Below, one piece after another: positions 33,786 to 46,718 of a stretch of DNA of 64,000 nucleotides (its first letter is position 1; the number at the start of each line of letters is the position of its first letter). A model generated the notes under the pieces. That model was not told where the DNA came from, made no database searches, and was given only the letters and a program-made list of their open reading frames with translations. The position numbers and the translations under genes are program-made. This DNA comes from Misgurnus anguillicaudatus. Lineage: Eukaryota; Chordata; Actinopteri; Cypriniformes; Cobitidae. Where the stretch lies: the NCBI RefSeq assembly GCF_027580225.2, contig NC_073346.2, forward strand, positions 7,156,001-7,220,000, read 5' to 3'.

Positions 33786-33858
33786 CGAGCCAGCCAGGAG
33801 TCGAACCTAGAATCTTCTGATCCGTAGTCAGACGCGTTATCCATTGCACCACTGGACC
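33786..33858 (-). tRNA. tRNA-Arg(ACG), acceptor variant
   Basis: Unit 10. Same two changes as unit 7. Confidence 0.85.
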
Positions 33859-34644
33859 AACAACCTGGGAAGTCATGCTTGGAGAAGACAGCTGGATTCT
33901 GGAAGCCAGCTGCCAAACTTCATTATTAAATATTAATCCGGTTTTACTCTGCCATCATTAAATCCATTATTACACAATCAATAATTACATGGTTCCCTGC
34001 TGCAGCAGCCAAGGACAAGGCCAAGCTGCAGCGGGTGATCCGCTCGGCAGAGAGAGTGATCAACACCTCTCTACCTTCTCTGGAATCCCTTCACAACATC
34101 AGGGCTGTGAGAAGGGCAAGAAAAATTATGTCTGACCCATCTCATCCAGGCTGTACCATGTTTCAGCTGCTCCTTTCAGGTAGAAGGCTTCGGCTCCCGA
34201 GAACTGCAAAATCCCGTCATCGCCTGAGCTTCTTTCCCACGGCCGCCAGGCTGCTTAATGACAATCCAATTCCTTTTCAGGGCTGAATGCACTGTTTGCA
34301 CTTTATTGTTTCTATTACTCCTACTTTTATCATTCAGTATTAGTGTAAGTATCATTATTACTCTTAGCACCTTCCATTCACCTTCCATATGACTGTGTAT
34401 TGTCATATCTTGTTCTGTCTTAATGTTTCGTTTGCCACATTACATCCATGCGTGACTGGATGTAAAGAATTCCAATTGTGTTTGACACTATATTGCAATA
34501 AATTGAACCTTGAACCTTCATCTCTACCAAAATGGGAAACCGGGTCATCCCCCGCGTGCCTGTCTCCTGGCGTCTTTGAAAAGGACGCTCCCTCGGAAGA
34601 AAGCGCGATACACAGCACGGGTGGCTACAACAAAGGCAAGAGAA

Positions 34645-34727
34645 TGTCAGAAGTGGGATTCGAACCCACGCCTCCAGAGGAGACTGCGACCTGAACGCAG
34701 CGCCTTAGACCGCTCGGCCATCCTGAC
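34645..34727 (-). tRNA. tRNA-Leu(CAG)
   Basis: Unit 10. Unchanged. Confidence 0.97.
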
Positions 34728-35851
34728 CAACCCAACTGGCCCGGGCGAGTCGATTGCGCTCCTCAGCGAATGTGCCGGTGTAGCTTTTGGAATGACTCAC
34801 GATTTTATTGCCTTCATGCAGCTCATCTTTAATTCTTATTTATTTCTTTACAAACGCCTTGAAATAGTGACGAATGTGGATTTTTCGAAATGAGGAACAA
34901 TGTGCCCGAAGCCTTTCATTTGCCAAAAGCACACCCAGCCCGTCTCCATATGCCCTGTAACGGATGCTGTCAAAGTGGTTTTGCATTCAATGATCCTTTC
35001 CCCCTTGATCATACTGTTTTAGAACAGGGTCACAAAAAGGAATCGCCATTCTCAGACCCTGCTCGTTCTACTTGAACGCGCAATGAAAATACTTGATCAA
35101 ATGCGGATGGACGCCGGCATTGCAATTTAGCGAAAAAGCGCCATCTCTGTACGTCTCAGGGCCTTTTTATGGTTCGCAGTTGCCTTCTAATGTAGACAAC
35201 AGTTAACCATACGGCGGCGACATCCTTAAAAGAACCGGTGGCATTGTGTCTCGAGCACACAAGGCAAACAAGAGATTCTTCAAGAGGTGAGTGCGAAGTA
35301 CAGTTTACTGCCACAGGCAATGGCCGCAGAGCTTTTTCTTTAACAGACTCTAATACGTGGAACACGTCACCAACTTACATAGGACAGTCTTTCAACTTTA
35401 GCACAATTTAAGTTTTTCTACTAGATAATGAGGCTAAAGACGAGCCAAACACGTGATCACTGAACAACTGGGACTTTGCATTGTGGATATGTAACGTTAT
35501 TCCATTAATCTGTCAGCTGTGTCAAATGTGTCAAATGTAAGTGTTTATTTATAATGGGTTTTATCTAGCCTGAGAGCATGTGCGCCAAGATCGTCCAGCA
35601 ACGGCAGGCGTGCCATTCTCGACACCATTTAAAAGACGATAGGAATCCTGGGCATGACATAGCCCCTCTGTGTCTCCTTGAAGTTGTTTCTGTACGTGTA
35701 ACAAATTAAGAACGAGAAGGTCCTCAGTGTGGGTAGCCAGAGTGCAAGAAGCCCAGTCGTGCTCTCCTCGCAGGAGTTTCCTCGCTGGTGGCGCACAAAA
35801 TGCCACGCAACCAGACACAAGGGGCCACCCAGGAGCCGTCGGTCTGGGCGT

Positions 35852-35925
35852 GCCTCGTTGGCGCAGTTAGGCAGCACGTCAGTCTCATAATCTGAAGGTC
35901 GTGAGTTCGAGCCTCACACGGGGCA
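35852..35925 (+). tRNA. tRNA-Met(CAT), D-stem variant
   Basis: Unit 11. Same C11.A24 mismatch as unit 7. Confidence 0.9.
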
Positions 35926-36017
35926 GGGTGCCCTTTTGTCGACTAGTTTGAGCATTTGGCCCCGTTTTCCTTCCGCACAGTGTGCCACGCGTCCACGGCC
36001 TGAAGGCCAGCGTGTCC

Positions 36018-36089
36018 TCCCTGGTGGTCTAGTGGCTAGGATTCGGCGCTCTCACCGCCGCGGCCCGGGTTCGATTCCCGGTCAGGGAA
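36018..36089 (+). tRNA. tRNA-Glu(CTC)
   Basis: Unit 11. Unchanged. Confidence 0.97.
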
Positions 36090-36357
36090 CGCTCTTTTGA
36101 CGTGCGCTTGCCTTTTTCACCGGCCGGGTTATGCGCAATGCTGGCTTCGAAGGCAAGGATCGCAGCACCTCCAAGAGGCAAAGCTTCACTGCCTCCGGCC
36201 CATCGACCTAAGGTTGGACGGCTAAATTGCCTGCCTGCAGTCCTGCGCTCCGCCATCTGAGCAATCAGAGCCTGGTGTGCGTCCTCTGCTCTACTGAGGC
36301 ATGTTGACGCAGGACAGCAGACACCCAACTTGTGGGAGGAAGGAGTAAAAACAGGAT

Positions 36358-36430
36358 CGAGCCAGCCAGGAGTCGAACCTAGAATCTTCTGATCCGTAGT
36401 CAGACGCGTTATCCATTGCACCACTGGACC
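36358..36430 (-). tRNA. tRNA-Arg(ACG), acceptor variant
   Basis: Unit 11. Same two changes as unit 7. Confidence 0.85.
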
Positions 36431-37216
36431 AACAACCTGGGAAGTCATGCTTGGAGAAGACAGCTGGATTCTGGAAGCCAGCTGCCAAACTTCATTATTA
36501 AATATTAATCCGGTTTTACTCTGCCATCATTAAATCCATTATTACACAATCAATAATTACATGGTTCCCTGCTGCAGCAGCCAAGGACAAGGCCAAGCTG
36601 CAGCGGGTGATCCGCTCGGCAGAGAGAGTGATCAACACCTCTCTACCTTCTCTGGAATCCCTTCACAACATCAGGGCTGTGAGAAGGGCAAGAAAAATTA
36701 TGTCTGACCCATCTCATCCAGGCTGTACCATGTTTCAGCTGCTCCTTTCAGGTAGAAGGCTTCGGCTCCCGAGAACTGCAAAATCCCGTCATCGCCTGAG
36801 CTTCTTTCCCACGGCCGCCAGGCTGCTTAATGACAATCCAATTCCTTTTCAGGGCTGAATGCACTGTTTGCACTTTATTGTTTCTATTACTCCTACTTTT
36901 ATCATTCAGTATTAGTGTAAGTATCATTATTACTCTTAGCACCTTCCATTCACCTTCCATATGACTGTGTATTGTCATATCTTGTTCTGTCTTAATGTTT
37001 CGTTTGCCACATTACATCCATGCGTGACTGGATGTAAAGAATTCCAATTGTGTTTGACACTATATTGCAATAAATTGAACCTTGAACCTTCATCTCTACC
37101 AAAATGGGAAACCGGGTCATCCCCCGCGTGCCTGTCTCCTGGCGTCTTTGAAAAGGACGCTCCCTCGGAAGAAAGCGCGATACACAGCACGGGTGGCTAC
37201 AACAAAGGCAAGAGAA

Positions 37217-37299
37217 TGTCAGAAGTGGGATTCGAACCCACGCCTCCAGAGGAGACTGCGACCTGAACGCAGCGCCTTAGACCGCTCGGCCATCCTGAC
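37217..37299 (-). tRNA. tRNA-Leu(CAG)
   Basis: Unit 11. Unchanged. Confidence 0.97.
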
Positions 37300-38423
37300 C
37301 AACCCAACTGGCCCGGGCGAGTCGATTGCACTCCTCAGCGAATGTGCCGGTGTAGCTTTTGGAATGACTCACGATTTTATTGCCTTCATGCAGCTCATCT
37401 TTAATTCTTATTTATTTCTTTACAAACGCCTTGAAATAGTGACGAATGTGGATTTTTCGAAATGAGGAACAATGTGCCCGAAGCCTTTCATTTGCCAAAA
37501 GCACACCCAGCCCGTCTCCATATGCCTTGTAACGGATGCTGTCAAAGTGGTTTTGCATTCAATGATCCTTTCCCCCTTGATCATACTGTTTTAGAACAGG
37601 GTCACAAAAAGGAATCGCCATTCTCAGACCCTGCTCTTTCTACTTGAACGCGCAATGAAAATACTTGATCAAATGCGGATGGACGCCGGCATTGCAATTT
37701 AGCGAAAAAGCGCCATCTCTGTACGTCTCAGGGCCTTTTTATGGTTCGCAGTTGCCTTCTAATGTAGACAACAGTTAACCATACGGCGGCGACATCCTTA
37801 AAAGAACCGGTGGCATTGTGTCTCGAGCACACAAGGCAAACAAGAGATTCTTCAAGAGGTGAGTGCGAAGTACAGTTTACTGCCACAGGCAATGGCCGCA
37901 GAGCTTTTTCTTTAACAGACTCTAATACGTGGAACACGTCACCAACTTACATAGGACAGTCTTTCAACTTTAGCACAATTTAAGTTTTTCTACTAGATAA
38001 TGAGGCTAAAGACGAGCCAAACACGTGATCACTGAACAACTGGGACTTTGCATTGTGGATATGTAACGTTATTCCATTAATCTGTCAGCTGTGTCAAATG
38101 TGTCAAATGTAAGTGTTTATTTATAATGGGTTTTATCTAGCCTGAGAGCATGTGCGCCAAGATCGTCCAGCAACGGCAGGCGTGCCATTCTCGACACCAT
38201 TTAAAAGACGATAGGAATCCTGGGCATGACATAGCCCCTCTGTGTCTCCTTGAAGTTGTTTCTGTACGTGTAACAAATTAAGAACGAGAAGGTCCTCAGT
38301 GTGGGTAGCCAGAGTGCAAGAAGCCCAGTCGTGCTCTCCTCGCAGGAGTTTCCTCGCTGGTGGCGCACAAAATGCCACGCAACCAGACACAAGGGGCCAC
38401 CCAGGAGCCGTCGGTCTGGGCGT

Positions 38424-38497
38424 GCCTCGTTGGCGCAGTTAGGCAGCGCGTCAGTCTCATAATCTGAAGGTCGTGAGTTCGAGCCTCACACGGGGCA
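38424..38497 (+). tRNA. tRNA-Met(CAT)
   Basis: Unit 12. Same as 2524-2597. Confidence 0.97.
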
Positions 38498-38589
38498 GGG
38501 TGCCCTTTTGTCGACTAGTTTGAGCATTTGGCCCCGTTTTCCTTCCGCACAGTGTGCCACGCGTCCACGGCCTGAAGCCCAGCGTGTCC

Positions 38590-38661
38590 TCCCTGGTGGT
38601 CTAGTGGCTAGGATTCGGCGCTCTCACCGCCGCGGCCCGGGTTCGATTCCCGGTCAGGGAA
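38590..38661 (+). tRNA. tRNA-Glu(CTC)
   Basis: Unit 12. Unchanged. Confidence 0.97.
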
Positions 38662-38929
38662 CGCTCTTTTGACGTGCGCTTGCCTTTTTCACCGGCCGGG
38701 TTATGCGCAATGCTGGCTTCGAAGGCAAGGATCGCAGCACCTCCAAGAGGCAAAGCTTCACTGCCTCCGGCCCATCGACCTAAGGTTGGACGGCTAAATT
38801 GCCTGCCTGCAGTCCTGCGCTCCGCCATCTGAGCAATCAGAGCCTGGTGTGCGTCCTCTGCTCTACTGAGGCATGTTGACGCAGGACAGCAGACACCCAA
38901 CTTGTGGTAGGAAGGAGTAAAAACAGGAT

Positions 38930-39002
38930 CGAGCCAGCCAGGAGTCGAACCTAGAATCTTCTGATCCGTAGACAGACGCGTTATCCATTGCGCCACTGGC
39001 CC
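38930..39002 (-). tRNA. tRNA-Arg(ACG), anticodon-stem variant
   Basis: Unit 12. A31 to T produces a T.T mismatch at the base of the anticodon loop; seen only here. Anticodon unchanged. Confidence 0.9.
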
Positions 39003-39788
39003 AACACTCTGGGAAGTCATGCTTGGAGAAGACAGCTGGATTCTGGAGGCCAGCTGCCAAACTTCATTATTAAATATTAATCCGGTTTTACTCTGCCATC
39101 ATTAAATCCATTATTACACAATCAATAATTACATGGTTCCCTGCTGCAGCAGCCAAGGACAAGGCCAAGCTGCAGCGGGTGATCCGCTCGGCAGAGAGAG
39201 TGATCAACACCTCTCTACCTTCTCTGGAATCCCTTCACAACATCAGGGCTGTAAGAAGGGCAAGAAAAATTATGTCTGACCCATCTCATCCAGGCTGTAC
39301 CATGTTTCAGCTGCTCCTTTCAGGTAGAAGGCTTCGGCTCCCGAGAACTGCAAAATCCCGGCATCGCCTGAGCTTCTTTCCCACGGCCGCCAGGCTGCTT
39401 AATGACAATTCAATTCCTTTTCAGGACTGAATGCACTGTTTGCACTTTATTGTTTCTATTACTCCTACTTTTATCATTCAGTATTAGTGTAAGTATCATT
39501 ATTACTCTTAGCACCTTCCATTCACCTTCCATATGACTGTGTATTGTCATATCTTGTTCTGTCTTAATGTTTCGTTTGCCACATTACATCCATGCGTGAC
39601 TGGATGTAAAGAATTCCAATTGTGTTTGACACTATATTGCAATAAATTGAACCTTGAACCTTCATCTCTACCAAAATGGGAAACCGGGTCATCCCCCGCG
39701 TGCCTGTCTCCTGGCGTCTTTGAAAAGGACGCTCCCTTGGAAGAAAGCGCGATACACAGCACGGGTGGCTACAACAAAGGCAAGAGAA

Positions 39789-39871
39789 TGTCAGAAGTGG
39801 GATTCGAACCCACGCCTCCAGAGGAGACTGCGACCTGAACGCAGCGCCTTAGACCGCTCGGCCATCCTGAC
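39789..39871 (-). tRNA. tRNA-Leu(CAG)
   Basis: Unit 12. Unchanged. Confidence 0.97.
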
Positions 39872-40995
39872 CAACCCAACTGGCCCGGGCGAGTCGATTG
39901 CGCTCCTCAGCGAATGTGCCGGTGTAGCTTTTGGAATGACTCACGATTTTATTGCCTTCATGCAGCTCATCTTTAATTCTTATTTATTTCTTTACAAACG
40001 CCTTGAAATAGTGACGAATGTGGATTTTTCGAAATGAGGAACAATGTGCCCGAAGCCTTTCATTTGCCAAAAGCACACCCAGCCCGTCTCCATATGCCCT
40101 GTAACGGATGCTGTCAAAGTGGTTTTGCATTCAATGATCCTTTCCCCCTTGATCATACTGTTTTAGAACAGGGTCACAAAAAGGAATCGCCATTCTCAGA
40201 CCCTGCTCGTTCTACTTGAACGCGCAATGAAAATACTTGATCAAATGCGGATGGACGCCGGCATTGCAATTTAGCGAAAAAGCGCCATCTCTGTACGTCT
40301 CAGGGCCTTTTTATGGTTCGCAGTTGCCTTCTAATGTAGACAACAGTTAACCATACGGCGGCGACATCCTTAAAAGAACCGGTGGCATTGTGTCTCGAGC
40401 ACACAAGGCAAACAAGAGATTCTTCAAGAGGTGAGTGCGAAGTACAGTTTACTGCCACAGGCAATGGCCGCAGAGCTTTTTCTTTAACAGACTCTAATAC
40501 GTGGAACACGTCACCAACTTACATAGGACAGTCTTTCAACTTTAGCACAATTTAAGTTTTTCTACTAGATAATGAGGCTAAAGACGAGCCAAACACGTGA
40601 TCACTGAACAACTGGGACTTTGCATTGTGGATATGTAACGTTATTCCATTAATCTGTCAGCTGTGTCAAATGTGTCAAATGTAAGTGTTTATTTATAATG
40701 GGTTTTATCTAGCCTGAGAGCATGTGCGCCAAGATCGTCCAGCAACGGCAGGCGTGCCATTCTCGACACCATTTAAAAGACGATAGGAATCCTGGGCATG
40801 ACATAGCCCCTCTGTGTCTCCTTGAAGTTGTTTCTGTACGTGTAACAAATTAAGAACGAGAAGGTCCTCAGTGTGGGTAGCCAGAGTGCAAGAAGCCCAG
40901 TCGTGCTCTCCTCGCAGGAGTTTCCTCGCTGGTGGCGCACAAAATGCCACGCAACCAGACACAAGGGGCCACCCAGGAGCCGTCGGTCTGGGCGT

Positions 40996-41069
40996 GCCTC
41001 GTTGGCGCAGTTAGGCAGCGCGTCAGTCTCATAATCTGAAGGTCGTGAGTTCGAGCCTCACACGGGGCA
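40996..41069 (+). tRNA. tRNA-Met(CAT)
   Basis: Unit 13. Same as 2524-2597. Confidence 0.97.
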
Positions 41070-41161
41070 GGGTGCCCTTTTGTCGACTAGTTTGAGCATT
41101 TGGCCCCGTTTTCCTTCCGCACAGTGTGCCACGCGTCCACGGCCTGAAGCCCAGCGTGTCC

Positions 41162-41233
41162 TCCCTGGTGGTCTAGTGGCTAGGATTCGGCGCTCTCACC
41201 GCCGCGGCCCGGGTTCGATTCCCGGTCAGGGAA
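41162..41233 (+). tRNA. tRNA-Glu(CTC)
   Basis: Unit 13. Unchanged. Confidence 0.97.
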
Positions 41234-41501
41234 CGCTCTTTTGACGTGCGCTTGCCTTTTTCACCGGCCGGGTTATGCGCAATGCTGGCTTCGAAGGCAA
41301 GGATCGCAGCACCTCCAAGAGGCAAAGCTTCACTGCCTCCGGCCCATCGACCTAAGGTTGGACGGCTAAATTGCCTGCCTGCAGTCCTGCGCTCCGCCAT
41401 CTGAGCAATCAGAGCCTGGTGTGCGTCCTCTGCTCTACTGAGGCATGTTGACGCAGGACAGCAGACACCCAACTTGTGGGAGGAAGGAGTAAAAACAGGA
41501 T

Positions 41502-41574
41502 CGAGTCAGCCAGGAGTCGAACCTAGAATCTTCTGATCCGTAGTCAGACGCGTTATCCATTGCGCCACTGGCCC
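41502..41574 (-). tRNA. tRNA-Arg(ACG), acceptor C4.A69 variant
   Basis: Unit 13. G69 to A breaks acceptor pair 4-69; shared with units 14, 18 and 19. Confidence 0.88.
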
Positions 41575-42360
41575 AACACTCTGGGAAGTCATGCTTGGAG
41601 AAGACAGCTGGATTCTGGAGGCCAGCTGCCAAACTTCATTATTAAATATTAATCCGGTTTTACTCTGCCATCATTAAATCCATTATTACACAATCAATAA
41701 TTACATGGTTCCCTGCTGCAGCAGCCAAGGACAAGGCCAAGCTGCAGCGGGTGATCCGCTCGGCAGAGAGAGTGATCAACACCTCTCTACCTTCTCTGGA
41801 ATCCCTTCACAACATCAGGGCTGTGAGAAGGGCAAGAAAAATTATGTCTGACCCATCTCATCCAGGCTGTACCATGTTTCAGCTGCTCCTTTCAGGTAGA
41901 AGGCTTCGGCTCCCGAGAACTGCAAAATCCCGGCATCGCCTGAGCTTCTTTCCCACGGCCGCCAGGCTGCTTAATGACAATTCAATTCCTTTTCAGGACT
42001 GAATGCACTGTTTGCACTTTATTGTTTCTATTACTCCTACTTTTATCATTCAGTATTAGTGTAAGTATCATTATTACTCTTAGCACCTTCCATTCACCTT
42101 CCATATGACTGTGTATTGTCATATCTTGTTCTGTCTTAATGTTTCGTTTGCCACATTACATCCATGCGTGACTGGATGTAAAGAATTCCAATTGTGTTTG
42201 ACACTATATTGCAATAAATTGAACCTTGAACCTTCATCTCTACCAAAATGGGAAACCGGGTCATCCCCCGCGTGCCTGTCTCCTGGCGTCTTTGAAAAGG
42301 ACGCTCCCTCGGAAGAAAGCGCGATACACAGCACGGGTGGCTACAACAAAGGCAAGAGAA

Positions 42361-42443
42361 TGTCAGAAGTGGGATTCGAACCCACGCCTCCAGAGGAGAC
42401 TGCGACCTGAACGCAGCGCCTTAGACCGCTCGGCCATCCTGAC
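42361..42443 (-). tRNA. tRNA-Leu(CAG)
   Basis: Unit 13. Unchanged. Confidence 0.97.
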
Positions 42444-43567
42444 CAACCCAACTGGCCCGGGCGAGTCGATTGCGCTCCTCAGCGAATGTGCCGGTGTAGC
42501 TTTTGGAATGACTCACGATTTTATTGCCTTCATGCAGCTCATCTTTAATTCTTATTTATTTCTTTACAAACGCCTTGAAATAGTGACGAATGTGGATTTT
42601 TCGAAATGAGGAACAATGTGCCCGAAGCCTTTCATTTGCCAAAAGCACACCCAGCCCGTCTCCATATGCCCTGTAACGGATGCTGTCAAAGTGGTTTTGC
42701 ATTCAATGATCCTTTCCCCCTTGATCATACTGTTTTAGAACAGGGTCACAAAAAGGAATCGCCATTCTCAGACCCTGCTCGTTCTACTTGAACGCGCAAT
42801 GAAAATACTTGATCAAATGCGGATGGACGCCGGCATTGCAATTTAGCGAAAAAGCGCCATCTCTGTACGTCTCAGGGCCTTTTTATGGTTCGCAGTTGCC
42901 TTCTAATGTAGACAACAGTTAACCATACGGCGGCGACATCCTTAAAAGAACCGGTGGCATTGTGTCTCGAGCACACAAGGCAAACAAGAGATTCTTCAAG
43001 AGGTGAGTGCGAAGTACAGTTTACTGCCACAGGCAATGGCCGCAGAGCTTTTTCTTTAACAGACTCTAATACGTGGAACACGTCACCAACTTACATAGGA
43101 CAGTCTTTCAACTTTAGCACAATTTAAGTTTTTCTACTAGATAATGAGGCTAAAGACGAGCCAAACACGTGATCACTGAACAACTGGGACTTTGCATTGT
43201 GGATATGTAACGTTATTCCATTAATCTGTCAGCTGTGTCAAATGTGTCAAATGTAAGTGTTTATTTATAATGGGTTTTATCTAGCCTGAGAGCATGTGCG
43301 CCAAGATCGTCCAGCAACGGCAGGCGTGCCATTCTCGACACCATTTAAAAGACGATAGGAATCCTGGGCATGACATAGCCCCTCTGTGTCTCCTTGAAGT
43401 TGTTTCTGTACGTGTAACAAATTAAGAACGAGAAGGTCCTCAGTGTGGGTAGCCAGAGTGCAAGAAGCCCAGTCGTGCTCTCCTCGCAGGAGTTTCCTCG
43501 CTGGTGGCGCACAAAATGCCACGCAACCAGACACAAGGGGCCACCCAGGAGCCGTCGGTCTGGGCGT

Positions 43568-43641
43568 GCCTCGTTGGCGCAGTTAGGCAGCGCGTCAGTC
43601 TCATAATCTGAAGGTCGTGAGTTCGAGCCTCACACGGGGCA
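43568..43641 (+). tRNA. tRNA-Met(CAT)
   Basis: Unit 14. Same as 2524-2597. Confidence 0.97.
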
Positions 43642-43733
43642 GGGTGCCCTTTTGTCGACTAGTTTGAGCATTTGGCCCCGTTTTCCTTCCGCACAGTGTG
43701 CCACGCGTCCACGGCCTGAAGCCCAGCGTGTCC

Positions 43734-43805
43734 TCCCTGGTGGTCTAGTGGCTAGGATTCGGCGCTCTCACCGCCGCGGCCCGGGTTCGATTCCCGGTCA
43801 GGGAA
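43734..43805 (+). tRNA. tRNA-Glu(CTC)
   Basis: Unit 14. Unchanged. Confidence 0.97.
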
Positions 43806-44073
43806 CGCTCTTTTGACGTGCGCTTGCCTTTTTCACCGGCCGGGTTATGCGCAATGCTGGCTTCGAAGGCAAGGATCGCAGCACCTCCAAGAGGCAAAGC
43901 TTCACTGCCTCCGGCCCATCGACCTAAGGTTGGACGGCTAAATTGCCTGCCTGCAGTCCTGCGCTCCGCCATCTGAGCAATCAGAGCCTGGTGTGCGTCC
44001 TCTGCTCTACTGAGGCATGTTGACGCAGGACAGCAGACACCCAACTTGTGGGAGGAAGGAGTAAAAACAGGAT

Positions 44074-44146
44074 CGAGTCAGCCAGGAGTCGAACCTAGAA
44101 TCTTCTGATCCGTAGTCAGACGCGTTATCCATTGCGCCACTGGCCC
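44074..44146 (-). tRNA. tRNA-Arg(ACG), acceptor C4.A69 variant
   Basis: Unit 14. Same change as unit 13. Confidence 0.88.
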
Positions 44147-44932
44147 AACACTCTGGGAAGTCATGCTTGGAGAAGACAGCTGGATTCTGGAGGCCAGCTG
44201 CCAAACTTCATTATTAAATATTAATCCGGTTTTACTCTGCCATCATTAAATCCATTATTACACAATCAATAATTACATGGTTCCCTGCTGCAGCAGCCAA
44301 GGACAAGGCCAAGCTGCAGCGGGTGATCCGCTCGGCAGAGAGAGTGATCAACACCTCTCTACCTTCTCTGGAATCCCTTCACAACATCAGGGCTGTGAGA
44401 AGGGCAAGAAAAATTATGTCTGACCCATCTCATCCAGGCTGTACCATGTTTCAGCTGCTCCTTTCAGGTAGAAGGCTTCGGCTCCCGAGAACTGCAAAAT
44501 CCCGGCATCGCCTGAGCTTCTTTCCCACGGCCGCCAGGCTGCTTAATGACAATTCAATTCCTTTTCAGGACTGAATGCACTGTTTGCACTTTATTGTTTC
44601 TATTACTCCTACTTTTATCATTCAGTATTAGTGTAAGTATCATTATTACTCTTAGCACCTTCCATTCACCTTCCATATGACTGTGTATTGTCATATCTTG
44701 TTCTGTCTTAATGTTTCGTTTGCCACATTACATCCATGCGTGACTGGATGTAAAGAATTCCAATTGTGTTTGACACTATATTGCAATAAATTGAACCTTG
44801 AACCTTCATCTCTACCAGAATGGGAAACCAGGTCATCCCCCGCGTGCCTGTCTCCTGGCGTCTTTGAAAAGGACGCTCCCTCGGAAGAAAGCGCGATACA
44901 CAGCACGGGTGGCTACAACAAAGGCAAGAGAA

Positions 44933-45015
44933 TGTCAGAAGTGGGATTCGAACCCACGCCTCCAGAGGAGACTGCGACCTGAACGCAGCGCCTTAGACCG
45001 CTCGGCCATCCTGAC
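44933..45015 (-). tRNA. tRNA-Leu(CAG)
   Basis: Unit 14. Unchanged. Confidence 0.97.
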
Positions 45016-46139
45016 CAACCCAACTGGCCCGGGCGAGTCGATTGCGCTCCTCAGCGAATGTGCCGGTGTAGCTTTTGGAATGACTCACGATTTTATTGCC
45101 TTCATGCAGCTCATCTTTAATTCTTATTTATTTCTTTACAAACGCCTTGAAATAGTGACGAATGTGGATTTTTCGAAATGAGGAACAATGTGCCCGAAGC
45201 CTTTCATTTGCCAAAAGCACACCCAGCCCGTCTCCATATGCCCTGTAACGGATGCTGTCAAAGTGGTTTTGCATTCAATGATCCTTTCCCCCTTGATCAT
45301 ACTGTTTTAGAACAGGGTCACAAAAAGGAATCGCCATTCTCAGACCCTGCTCGTTCTACTTGAACGCGCAATGAAAATACTTGATCAAATGCGGATGGAC
45401 GCCGGCATTGCAATTTAGCGAAAAAGCGCCATCTCTGTACGTCTCAGGGCCTTTTTATGGTTCGCAGTTGCCTTCTAATGTAGACAACAGTTAACCATAC
45501 GGCGGCGACATCCTTAAAAGAACCGGTGGCATTGTGTCTCGAGCACACAAGGCAAACAAGAGATTCTTCAAGAGGTGAGTGCGAAGTACAGTTTACTGCC
45601 ACAGGCAATGGCCGCAGAGCTTTTTCTTTAACAGACTCTAATACGTGGAACACGTCACCAACTTACATAGGACAGTCTTTCAACTTTAGCACAATTTAAG
45701 TTTTTCTACTAGATAATGAGGCTAAAGACGAGCCAAACACGTGATCACTGAACAACTGGGACTTTGCATTGTGGATATGTAACGTTATTCCATTAATCTG
45801 TCAGCTGTGTCAAATGTGTCAAATGTAAGTGTTTATTTATAATGGGTTTTATCTAGCCTGAGAGCATGTGCGCCAAGATCGTCCAGCAACGGCAGGCGTG
45901 CCATTCTCGACACCATTTAAAAGACGATAGGAATCCTGGGCATGACATAGCCCCTCTGTGTCTCCTTGAAGTTGTTTCTGTACGTGTAACAAATTAAGAA
46001 CGAGAAGGTCCTCAGTGTGGGTAGCCAGAGTGCAAGAAGCCCAGTCGTGCTCTCCTCGCAGGAGTTTCCTCGCTGGTGGCGCACAAAATGCCACGCAACC
46101 AGACACAAGGGGCCACCCAGGAGCCGTCGGTCTGGGCGT

Positions 46140-46213
46140 GCCTCGTTGGCGCAGTTAGGCAGCGCGTCAGTCTCATAATCTGAAGGTCGTGAGTTCGAGC
46201 CTCACACGGGCCA
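46140..46213 (+). tRNA. tRNA-Met(CAT), acceptor variant
   Basis: Unit 15. ACGGGGCA reads ACGGGCCA, giving a C2.C71 mismatch; private to this copy and absent from its partner unit 20. Confidence 0.9.
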
Positions 46214-46305
46214 GGGTGCCCTTTTGTCGACTAGTTTGAGCATTTGGCCCCGTTTTCCTTCCGCACAGTGTGCCACGCGTCCACGGCCTGAAGCCCAGCG
46301 TGTCC

Positions 46306-46377
46306 TCCCTGGTGGTCTAGTGGCTAGGATTCGGCGCTCTCACCGCCGCGGCCCGGGTTCGATTCCCGGTCAGGGAA
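46306..46377 (+). tRNA. tRNA-Glu(CTC)
   Basis: Unit 15. Unchanged. Confidence 0.97.
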
Positions 46378-46645
46378 CGCTCTTTTGACGTGCGCTTGCC
46401 TTTTTCACCGGCCGGGTTATGCGCAATGCTGGCTTCGAAGGCAAGGATCGCAGCACCTCCAAGAGGCAAAGCTTCACTGCCTCCGGCCCATCGACCTAAG
46501 GTTGGACGGCTAAATTGCCTGCCTGCAGTCCTGCGCTCCGCCATCTGAGCAATCAGAGCCTGGTGTGCGTCCTCTGCTCTACTGAGGCATGTTGACGCAG
46601 GACAGCAGACACCCAACTTGTGGGAGGAAGGAGTAAAAACAGGAT

Positions 46646-46718
46646 CGAGCCAGCCAGGAGTCGAACCTAGAATCTTCTGATCCGTAGTCAGACGCGTTAT
46701 CCATTGCGCCACTGGCCC
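46646..46718 (-). tRNA. tRNA-Arg(ACG)
   Basis: Unit 15. Same as 3030-3102. Confidence 0.97.

Larger units (their letters stand above)
22992..38423. repeat. Higher-order repeat: 3-unit block (7,716 bp) present twice
   Basis: Units 6-7-8 (22992-30707) and 9-10-11 (30708-38423) correspond one to one. Units 6 and 9 share GTCTCTGAAAAGG and CCTCAGAAG before Leu and CGCAAGGAAAA after it. Units 7, 8, 10 and 11 share the Met D-stem and Arg acceptor variants. Units 8 and 11 alone share TTGCACTCCTC, CCTTGTAACGG and CTGCTCTTTC, and units 7 and 10 alone share GGATTGCAGC. One difference seen is GAAGGCC against GAAGCCC just upstream of tRNA-Glu in units 6 and 9, so the block edge lies near there. Confidence 0.9.
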
